Shown here in pieces: positions 10,601-22,600 of a DNA stretch of 64,000 nt. How positions within the stretch are numbered: position 1 is the first letter of the stretch; every line of letters begins with the position of its first letter. Source of the DNA: Enoplolaimus lenunculus (lineage: Eukaryota; Nematoda; Enoplea; Enoplida; Thoracostomopsidae); assembly GCA_030248215.1 (NCBI GenBank), contig JASANG010002570.1, positions 248,001 to 312,000 on the forward strand. The letters are read 5' to 3'. Both the position numbers and the translations under genes were made by a program. The notes under the pieces are model-generated. The model had not been told where the DNA came from. It searched no databases and worked only from the letters and a program-made list of their open reading frames with translations.

Positions 10601-13600
10601 ACAGCCTGAAATCAAAGTGTCCAGTTGCATCACTGTAAATTCCCGTGAGTTGATTTTAACTCAGAATGAGTTGAATCACTCAGTCTGCGTTAGGACTGTC
10701 AGAACTCAGAATTGTGAGTTGATGCAACTCTATCTGAGTTAACTGATCGATTCAGCCGGAATCAAATCAACTGAGACTGAAAATCAACTCAACTCAGAGT
10801 GTGTTAATGAATATTGATATTAACTCAGAAATAACTAACTCGCTGGCTGAGTTGATTATTCAACTCAGTGGAATTTACAGTGCATACTCTTGTCTAAACA
10901 GTCATCATCGACTCTTGACAGTACTTACTGAAGTATGGTACCATTGTAACCGTGGTAACAGTCGCTGTGCGACGAGTTGTACTGAAATACTGAACTGGAT
11001 GTACGAAAATATCGTTTCGAATTTGTTGCGCAATCGCTTTGGTTGTGATCATTTGAGCTTCTTGTGCTTAAAAATACATCTGAACTCTAAAAACCCGGTA
11101 TGTTCCAGGGTTCCAGCGGAATGCCGATTTCGGCTAAAATTGTGATAAAAATGAACGTTCCGATTTCGATTCCGGCTGAGTGCGTTTCCGATGCCGTAAT
11201 TCTGATTTTACGGTTATGAGCTTTTATTGAATTATTGGTAGCATGCCGATTGGGAAGAGGTCGTATTTTTAGCAACCGGCTGATAGTAGTTGGTTTATTG
11301 ATGCACTACACTAGCTTTTCTTCTGCCTATGACCTCGTTACAAGGTATAATTACGGCAAACTCTGAGAATTGGCAGGACTCCATTAACCCCTTCTCACAA
11401 TGAGCTGCCTATAGGCAACGCAGCGCAGTGTATATACGTTAAATAATGTATATCGCACCGTGTTTAACAATTGCAACACGTACACATAGTACTAAATCAC
11501 CACAAGACGTGAGAGCCCCCTCGGGCTCGAGCGTCAAGCTCCTACAGCTGAGTGGTGATGGTATACGCCTCCCACTCCAGTCACTGGAGTTCGAATCCTA
11601 GCATAAAAGTAGGTTTCAGGGGAAATAGAAAATATTCATGTGAGAAAGGGTTAATATCATAAAGTTGGACACAAACTATTTTTACTGAAAATGTAAACAA
11701 TAATATAAATGTGACATATGGCAACAAAAGTAATACGCTTACTTTCAATAGTATTACTAAAACTTAACCCTTTCTCACATGAATATTTTCAATTTCATAT
11801 GAGATGTAATTTCAAGGTAAGATTCGATCCCCAGACTCTCGGGTTGGAGGTGTTTACGATGACCACTCAGCTATAGGAGCTTGACGCTCGAGATCGAGGG
11901 GGCTGTCACGTCTTGTAGGGATTTTTCACTGCGCATATATGTTAAAATTGTTAAACACTACTCACAGTGTCTGTGTTGCTCGTACATTATTGTACTTAGT
12001 TGCCCATAGTATACTCTATGAGTGAAAGAGTTATAGATACTAAGTAAGAATTTTTTCAGTAAATTCCGATCGCGATTCCAGTTCCGACATCAAATTTCAT
12101 TCTGATTCCGGTTTCGACAACAAATTTAATTCTGATTCCGGTTTCGACAACAAATTTCATTCTGATTCCGGTTTCGACAACAAATTTCATTCTGATTCCG
12201 GTTCCGACAACAAATTTCATTCTGATTCCGGTTTCGACAACAAATTTCATTCTGATTCCGGTTTCGACAACAAATTTCATTCTGATTCCGGTTTCGACAA
12301 CAAATTTCATTCTGATTCCGGTTTCGACAACAAATTTCATTCTGATTCCGGTTTCGACAACAAATTTCATTCTGATTCCGGTTTCGACAACAAATTTCAT
12401 TCTGATTCCGGTTTCGACAACAAATTTCATTCTGATTCCGGTTTCGACAACAAATTTCATTCTGATTCCGGTTTCGACAACAAATTTCATTCTGATTCCG
12501 GTTTCGACAACAAATTTCATTCTGATTCCGGTTTCGACAACAAATTTCATTCCGATTCCGCTTCCGACAAAATCCAGTTCCGGTTGGAACCATGGTAAAA
12601 CCAATCGTTGCGTAGCACCTGTTACCAGTTGGTGATGTGGCTTGTATTTCCTGACAAATTTGACAACACTAAGGTTAGCAATTTAGTGCAGTTTTGTACT
12701 TGAATTAAGCCACTTCAGTGTAGCTTTTTTATCATCAACTGATGAATAAAGTTCGTTTGTTTGAAAACCTATTATTAATTGGCTGATAGCTGCTACACAC
12801 TGCTGAAACTAAAGGCTCCATATGACACGTTTTTTGCAAGCAGAAGAGTTTGTGTAAAGTCTTCGACTGCATTGGCACCTGAAGATCATTCCAGGATGGC
12901 TCCTGCGGTAGTCAGACTAAAGGTACAATAAGCCGCTTATGGCTTTTGCGCAGATACGCCGTGTATAACCATCCGTCACCTCGTATGTAATTAGCGTACA
13001 ATACCGCACGCGGGCTCGTAGTCAAGGGGGGGGCAGGGGTGCTCAGCCCCCTTGGAAAATTTTGCCCCCCCTAGAAAGTATTCATCCTTGCTTGTAACTC
13101 ATTGAAAACCCTTCAATGCCCCTAGTGAAAAATACTTAGCCCCCTCTAGCAAGGTGATCTGACTACGGGCCTGACCACACGGCCACGCACGTTCACGGAC
13201 GGCGTTGGACGTCATCATAGTCAAGGGGGGGGCAGGAGTGCTCAGCCCCCTTGGAAAATTTTGCCCCCCTAGAAAGTATTCATCCTTGCTTGTAACTCAT
13301 TGAAAACCCTTGAATGCCCCTAGTGAAAAATACTTAGCCCCCTCTAGCAAGGTGATCTGACTACGGGCCTGACCACACGGCAACGCACGTTCACGGACGG
13401 CGTTGGACGTCATCATAAATACGGGCGCCACCCGAAGAATTTCGTTGTACCATTCTGTACGCACGCGGCATTGCGTGGTCCATGAAGAGTATTTTTTGAC
13501 GCCATGACACGTGGCGAGAGTAGCAGAACCCTTAATCAACCTTTGTTTACTGAATACAAAACTATCACAGTAGTTCGGATGTGGTGCGTTAGGAGTTAGC

Positions 13601-16600
13601 GTTTAGCCTTAAATGATTGCGTATTAAAATAAAACAATCATGAGGGAATGAAATTTTTCCGGTTTTGTACGTTTTCAATTGAAAACTACATACAAATGAC
13701 ATTTTCTGATATTCTAGAAATAGTTTCTTAAATACAAGACAATTATGTCTTAATCTAGACTCAATACATATATGTCTTGAATGCAAGGCATTAGTTTACG
13801 AAATTGTTCAAAAATCGGTGTCTGAAATTTTTAATACTTAAAGTCTAAAATCTAAGAGTGTGTTTTATAAACGATTAAGACAAACATTTTTAAAATAAGA
13901 CAAATATGTCTGAAATATAAGACAAATATGCCTGAAATAAAAGACTTGTTGCTGATTATTGAGTTAAGACAACTATTTCTTGAAAAAAAAGAAATTTGTT
14001 TCTTATTGTAAATAGCAATTTCTTGAATATAAGACATTTATCTTTTAAGCATTTCAGACACAAATTTCTAAGCTGTTTAAGGCTATTAATGTCTGAAATA
14101 CAAGACATTATTGTCTTGAAAATGTAGAAAGTACACTGTAAATTCTAATGAGTTAACAAAACAACTCAGACGGAAAGTTAATTATTCCTGAGTTAATAAC
14201 AATACACTTTAACTCACTCTGAGTTGAGTTGAATCTCACTCTGAGTTGAGTTTATTCCAGGAGAGTTCACTATTTAAACCAGAATAAGTTGAATCAAGAG
14301 TGGATGATCACTCTTTATAACTAGAGAGTGCAACTGGGTACATTCTGTGTATTAAAGAATGTACCCGGCACGCGTTGCGTTTTTGGCCTACCCCCATCCC
14401 TTGTTTAGGGGCGGGGTGGTCTTTATGCAGTTTTATATCGTAGTAAAGGAGGAAATTGTAACCCCCCTGTTTAAGGGGGTAGGTGTACTGAAGCATACTG
14501 TTAATCTCTTGCTTAACCCCCCCTGATTGAGGGGGGGTCGAACCAAAATGCAACGCGTGCTGGTACATTCTTTAATACACAGAATGTACCCAGTTGCACA
14601 CTCTTGTTATAAAGAGTGATCGTCCTCTCTTGGTTGAATCAACCTAGAATTATGAGTTCTAATAGTCCTAACTCGCAGACTGAGCGATTCAACTCATTCC
14701 GCGTTAAAATCAACTCACTGGAATTTACAGTGTAGGAGTGTTGAAAGTTGAAGACAATTAATTTTGTGTGATGTGAACAGATATTAATACTTACGTGACA
14801 TGATTTTGATTTGTTTAATATCGGTCGGATTCAGCCGAAACACTTTTGTCATCGCTGATTTCAAATTTAAACGTTCGTATAACGTTTTATCAAGCACAGG
14901 ACTATCGAACGAGAACAATGTTATAATTTCGTCTGCATCGCCAATTGAAATAAAGTTTTCCGGCAACACCACACGACAATCTTGACCACACTGTACTACT
15001 TTTGTATTATCAAGTTTGTTATTCTTATTATTATTGTTATTATTATTATTGTTGTTGTTGTTATTATTACTATTATTATTCTGAACACTTTGTTGTTCGA
15101 TTGCTTTACGAAATGAATCTGAACGATTGGTACCCATAGTTCTACGATCACTACTCCCGGATTGGGACTGCGTTTTGGATCCACGCTTATCCTGAGAGCC
15201 AGGACGAGGTCTACCGGATATTAAATGCTCTCCGGGTCGTTTGCTTCGGTTTTCGTTAAGTCGTCTTGTAGCCGAATGAGCTGTGGAGCCGCTAGAGTTT
15301 GAAGCACCACTGGCGTGATTCTGTCTGTGCGAGTTAGCAGTAGGCATAGTTGATGGCTTGGTTGCTTTTTGCTCGCATGGGTCCGCGATACGGCGTTTTC
15401 GGCGTTTGATCCGGACTTTTTTGTACCGATTACGCGGACCACGACGGCGAACGATATAATACAACTGGTCGTCTGAAACAAATAATGGCTCGTGTACGAT
15501 ATCGCATCACGTTCGCACTTGGGTTTAGGTTTAATCGAAGGTTTGGCCCTGCTTAAGCCGTTGCCTGTGTCTATTGAATTGCCATAGCCAAAACTCGAAG
15601 CCCAAGCCTTAGGGTTGAGCAATACTTTTGATGACGTCCGGCACCGGCCGTCCACATCCGGCGGCGTCTGTCGCTGTGCTGTAATTGTACGCAAATTACT
15701 CACGTACAAAACTGTATGGTGTGACAGACAGTGGCGTACTGTGACGGATGGCGACAGACGGCGTGGCAGGACAAGTATAGCGCCAATGTTATTCTCAAAC
15801 GTGTGGAAAGTGTACAAGGGCCTGAATAATGATTGATTTTGGCAATAGGGGTAGCATACGGTAGCGAAAACGCCGTAAATTTTTTCGAACTGCAAAAAGC
15901 ACAAACATAGAGCACAAATCGAAATAATTAGCATATATACTGTAGTGACCCGAACAAGAGGGGTGACTGATATTTATTTGGCCTCTCCAAAGGTCCCCCC
16001 TGTTATTCGGTTGCATACCGTAATTTTTGTAACTCGCCCTTCGTTACTGATATGTATCCGACATTTCAACTATATCTGTTGAATTGAACGTTTGTCTTGT
16101 GTCAATAGCCTGAGCGATTATGCACGGTTAAACTTATGAATGTACTTTCAAAACTAAAGTATGCTTTTAAGTTTCAAACTCAACATTATTTGGTCTTAAA
16201 GTCATTTATGCACTGCAATTAGGGAAAATTGACATTTATGGGCTCTAATTAGGGTTTAGGGACTCGATCCGCTTACAGATTCTTTTTAGGGATACGGACT
16301 CTTATTGATTGGCTCTCAAAATGGGAATACCCTCTTATTTTTCCCCTCTTATTCGGGTAACTACAGTATTTACACACAAAACAAAACGTCAGAAATATTA
16401 AAGCAGCTTGAAATATTTGAACGAGTCAAATTGATTTTAGTTTTTGTTGAGGGTGTAAACGAATAGCAAAAATAACGGAAACGAAGAAAAACAGAAATAT
16501 ACGATTGTTAAAAAAATGTTTTGTTTTGTGCTGACAAAATTGAGGTATGCAAATGTTCACCGAGAAACTTTTTGAAAATTGGAAGAAACCAATTACGAAA

Positions 16601-19600
16601 TGTATGTCATTTTTTTTAAGATTTTAATAGAATTTTTACACTTTTATTTAAAATCGAACAATTGCAACATTATCAGAAATGTTTTAAAATGCATAGAATT
16701 CTTAAGTGATTTATCATTTATGACTTTAAAAATAACACAGTTTCTGATATAACGGAACCGGACGGTGATTTTTACCGGAAACGGATGTCCCGTCACGCGA
16801 TGATTTTATTAAAATAATATTTTTTTCGTGCCTTGACTGCGCCGAATTTATGATTGCCAACAGATACGCACTTCTATTTCCGTATCAGTTTCCGGTCTTA
16901 AATGTCGCGTTTCCGGTTCAATATACCTTCATTCATTGAGTACGTAAGAACCGATTTTGTTGGTACAACTTTGCCCATATACGATTCCAAATTGTCTTGT
17001 TCAAGCAATTCAATTAGGTAATTGGGAATTTTCTTCCGTGTCAAAATCATGAATTCTTTTCCTGAAACACAAAATTGTTAATTAATTAATTGAAATTGTT
17101 TTCACTGCAACTGACAGTACCGTAGCCACTGTTTCGGTTTTGTAAGCTAAAAAAGTTTAAAATGTTTGGCCAATGTTTTGGGCTTTAAGATAAGTTAGGT
17201 TATTCTATTGAGCCACTAAAAATGCGTATTTCTCATCTACTACAAATTTTAGTGAGGGGGGACATATATTGCACTATCCCTCGCCTTGAATGCACCCCTG
17301 GCACAGAAAGTAGTCTGGGCGAAGCTGTATTGCACCAATCACAAATCATGCGTCACTGCATGTCAGATTGTAGGGGCCCCCGTGCTAAATATGAAATAAT
17401 CAAATTAACAACATTTTTCTTATATTTTTGGTAAAAAATGTCTCCGGTACACGTTTCCCCCATGTACCAGAGTTGGGGGGCACCAGGAAAAATACTATCC
17501 CTGGAAGACAACGCCTACTTGATAATATTTTGATATCTTCAATTTCTGACGGTCGCATTTGTAGCCGTTGGGTATATCGTCGCCTTTGAAAGTGAACTTC
17601 TTCCGAATCATACTGGAATACTTTTCGTCGTGACCGCAAAAGCGTTGTCGCTTTGTCGCTTTGCTTGCATTGGTCTTAAAAATTGCTTAAATCCGCTAAA
17701 ATTCGACCCTAAGCAAGACCCGCAACCACTCCCGCTGACCGGGTGCCCGCAACTACCACGGGTGAAGAAGAAGCGTCCATCCCTTTACCGTTAGCATCGA
17801 ATCCCGTGGTCGAAAATTTGTTCAACTGTATTATGAGAATGGTCCGTGTATAGAACAGGGCAGGAACGTTTTCCTGCGGGTCCACAATAGAGTAAGCTCA
17901 AGCTTTAGACTATTTTTGCGTTGGCGTAGGCTTAGGGCTTATGCTTAGATGTAAGCTCATCCTTACGCTTATTTTTAGGCTTAGGCTTAGGCTTAGGAAT
18001 ATGCTTATTCCACTGTTCCGACCCTGTTCTATACATGGGCCATAAAATAATGTTACGAAAATTTTTGCTCCCTCTTAAAATCTTATTGCGCACCCTCGAC
18101 TAAGAATTTATGGGCGCACAGCTGATTACAGTTGAATTTTTTCCGCAAAGCTATTTTTAATTTAATCTGAAATGCAATTTTCAACAAGGGTATGAACTCA
18201 AGGTTCTTGGATGAACCCCGCTCATCGCGACTATATTCGCTATACTGCCGAATTTTGTTAAACTGTGGGCATTGTGCAGTTATTGCGCCTAATTAAGGGT
18301 TGCGCTATACTGGACGTCCATCGCATTCCGTCACCGTCCGGCGCTGTTTGTCACCGCCTGTCACCATACGGTAGCGTATGTCAGTAAATGCGCGTACGAT
18401 GCAACACGGCGACGGACGGCGCCGGACGTCATCAAAAGAAGACATGGTGGCTTATAGTAGGTACTCTATACGATAAAGGACGTGTAGCTGCATATCCTGT
18501 ATGTAATGTGGTTTGCGTCACATAGATGGTACGGCAATAAACCTGCATAGGTATATACATCAAGGACCAGTGGTGTAGTGAGCAACATATTTGCAGTGAA
18601 CGCCAAAAACTTAAATTGATTCTCGTTTGACGAATACCCAAATGTACATCGCAAGAAACAAAATAATTTTTTTTACAAAAATTAATTCAAAATTTCATTT
18701 TGAACGGTATTTTTCAGACTTTTTCAATAATTAAAATTAGATGTTAAAAAATAGGCAAGATAGACCTAGAAAGTTGTAATTTTTAGGTCCAATATAGCGA
18801 AAATGTTTCAATATTTGCAAAAGACTATCAATATACATTGTGAAGCATTGAAAAGTATCGTAAGCTTTACTGTAGTTTACGAGTTTAGATTGTTCCATCT
18901 GATATGCGCAATAATATATATTGCATAACATTAGCTGAAATAAATGGTCAAATTACGTATCGTAGGCGTTCTAGCTTGGCCCATGTATAGAACAGGGCCG
19001 GAACAGCAGTATAAGCATATTCCTAAGCCTAAGCATAAGCCTAAACAAAAAATAGTCTAAAGCTTAAACTGACTCTATTATACCTCCTCCGGAAACGATC
19101 CGGCCCTGTTCTATTCATGGGTAATATATCTCAAGCAGGGGGCGACACAAACCTGTGGTGTCGCCGTCTTCACTTGAACCTCCTTTATCACTTAACGTTG
19201 ACTCGTAAAACGGTGTCAGTTCAAATATGATAAACGGATATCTGAAATTAATAAACACCTTACTAGTGTAGTGACCCATGTGAGCGGTCCCTGCCGCTGC
19301 TCCCTCCCTGTCGTTTGGATATCAAAGTCTTATGACAGAATCGTCCGGCTATGTCATTTGCGGTTACGGCATTAATGACATATCCGTTGTCCGACTAATT
19401 AATTAGCTTCCCTGGACGTTCTGGTCAATCTTAAGGTTCAACAGCAAGATTCAGGAAGTAACTGGTTTTCCTCTTAATAGAGGAAAATCGTATTAATTCA
19501 ATAAAAGAGGATTAAACCAGTTTAATCCAGATTTAATGAAGAAAATTGAGAATATTAAAACTGGAATAACCAGTTTTTCAGAGTTTATTTAAACAATTGT

Positions 19601-22600
19601 TTCTCTTAATTTTGGTGCAGTTTGGGTTCTAATCAGCTACAGAATGCGGTTAATTTTCATAACAGTTTTTGCAGAATTAGACACAATCCTAGTAGTCGTC
19701 TAATTCTTAGATTTGGGTTCGGCCTAAGTATTGTCACTTGTGTTTTTCTTTACTTGTTTTGTTGTTTTCGTGTTATACTTTGTTCTTGTATTTCGTATTA
19801 CTTAACTTCTTATCCTACGAGTATTAATAAAGTTTTTAACTGTCTTCAGTACTGAAATTGCGAGTTCGACGGGCTTCATCGTACAAACTCAGAGATCGAA
19901 CCTGCAGACTAAGACCAGTAAGGGATGAACTCGCCTGGTCCTCTAGTCACATACCCCTACCCCCGATTATATGGGTGGTTTACAACCCAAATATGAGGGG
20001 TACTGATATTAATTTGACCTCTCCAGATGGTACCCCCTGTTCGGATATACGGACTGTTTATTAGCCCGCCCTCCGCCGCCCTTCGTTACTAATATATATC
20101 CGGTACTTCAATTATCCGTTGAATTAAATGTTTATTCGTCTTGTCTCAATAGCTTGAGCGATGAGGTAAGGTTATACTTAGGAATGTAGTTTCAAAATTT
20201 AAGTGCGCTTTAAAGTTTCAAGCTCAAATTATTTGGTCCTAGAGTCATTTATGCGCTACAATTACGATAATTGACATTTATGGACTCTAATTATGGTTTA
20301 GGGACTCTATCCGTTTACGGACTCTTACTAAGAATGCGGACTCTTTCTGATTGGGACTCACAATGGGAACCGTTTTATTACACCCCCTTATTCGCGTCAC
20401 TACAGTAGATCCATGCAGGTAATCAAGGAAAACGCAAAGTAAAAATACTGTAACGAAAAATGAATATTAAACAATTGAAGTATAAAAGTTTCAAAGATGT
20501 TATATATTTCTACCAAGACAATTGAAGTATTCAAATTCAGGCTGAATAAAATTTTATACAAAAAATACCGAATTTTGATTTCAAATTGAACAATTATATT
20601 AAAAATTGTATTTGGGCTCCTAAACGAACCAAATTGCAATTATTCAGTTGGTTTTGTGATGACATATGATTTAAGATCACAAAATAAACCCGTATAAATG
20701 CCAGATTTAGCAAAAAACTGACAACTAAAATACAGCATCGCAACCAGCAATTGTCAATAGAAGTGGCAAGAATATTGCTTGAGAAAGGAAATAATAAGCT
20801 ATTATGAAGTCTATTTGACCAAGAGTGGATGATCACTCTTTATAACAAGAGTATGCAACTGGGCAGATTCTGTGTACAAAACAATGTACCCGAAAAGCGT
20901 TGTGTTTTTGGCCTCCCCTCCCTTACTTAAGGGGGGCGTCAAGGTTGACAATTTTTTCAATTTTACACGTTGAAATGTTGCAGTTGTAAACTGACTCTGT
21001 TTATGGTTTTCAAAGCATGCGCATTTTACGTTTCAAGCATCAAGTACCCCCTTTAAATAAGGGGGGTCGGCCAAAAATGCAACGCCCGTTTTTAGATTTT
21101 GTACCACACAAATTTCGGTAATTGCACACTCTTGTTAGAGTGATCATCCACTCTTGATCTGACCAAATAAGCACCACACTGGTCTCTTTTGTGGTTCTAT
21201 TCCTGGTTAGTGGTGGCGGATCCATTGCGGAGTGCGGATGATATATTGTTACTCCAGGAACTACCATACTCAATGCTTTGCAATGCACAAGGTTCATCTG
21301 AAGCTCACAATGTGTTTTCTAGCCAAATACGTGTCGAATATTGTCAGGGACACTGTTTCTTTTGTGACGTACCCTCCGGACTCGGTTTAGGGACTTCGAG
21401 GACACATATTTGGCACTATTATTGTTATAATTATAATTATTGTTGTTGATATTATTATGATCATTATTATTATTATTATTATTGTTGTTATTATTGTCCC
21501 CATTGTTAATGCTTATGTTGATTTTGACGTTAGTATTTGTATGTTGTTTTTCTTCTTGGTTCTATGGTATTGGTTAAGTTTTTCACTGGCTAACTCTCAT
21601 AGCCATATCGATTCAGTTACGCAATAGGGAGAGAACCCCACCAGGTCTGATATTCAACCTGCTATCCGCCCTCGCCCTGTCGCTCAGATATGTACCGGAC
21701 CTGCGTTCTTGGAAATTAGTGGTAGGACGTACACTGAAGGTTAAGTACACAGTCGGAAATTTGTAAGCACAAAAAAGGGGGTCAGCAGAGTGACGATACT
21801 TTAATTAGGCAACCCTGTGGTTCTATTTTAACTGTTGTTATTATTTTTATACGTATTCATTTTCTCGTTTGTTGTTTCATGGATGGTTTTAGGCATCGGT
21901 TGGCATTCTAAGCTCTTGAAGTTCATGACCTGAGGCCGACTTGCGAACAGCCATTTATGACGCATTTGTGTCTTTCTGTTTCTCCCTTTTCTTTTTGTCT
22001 GCCCACTGTATATTTTCGCGCCCCTAAAATTTGACTAGACCACACTAGCTGCACAGTTTGACTAGATCCCGTTTTGCACTGTTTGACTATATCTCGACTA
22101 GGGGCTACCCGTTACCTGTCCGCTGCCTCATCGTTTAAAGTAATCGAAACTGTTAAGCGAGGTATTTGCTCAGGGGATTATTCGTGGGGACAGCGAATTT
22201 CGGGAAATTCAAAGTGAAAGTTGTTGAGAACATAGAAAAAACCTTGACGGGACCTGACAATTATTTAAGGGATAATCCTGGAGACTATATCTATATGTGC
22301 ATATATATTCATTGCTACCTTATTCATTGCCACTATGAATTCCCCTTTTTAGTCATGGTATTTTCATTGTTGGTGTTTTGTGAGCAATTCTTCTTATTAT
22401 ATATGTCAACTTGATGCTGGCAAAACCACGGTAACACTAGCCTAGTACCCCCCTAAAGTTTTGTTTCTAACATTTCAATGACTAGATGCCGATTTGAAAG
22501 AAAATTGACTAGCATTGGCTGAATGCATTGCTTTGACTAAATATCGTATGACTAGCGCACAGGAATTTCCCCTCCGTTTTCTTCTGACAGGTACTCAAAT

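Noticed and set aside
12056-12604. 182-codon minus frame of MKFVVETGIR repeats
   Set aside because: Follows the 30-bp minisatellite exactly; no unique coding sequence, start context or splice sites.
15221-15934. 237-codon minus frame overlapping gene X exon 5
   Set aside because: It is a different frame from exon 5 and its upper half crosses a family J MITE.
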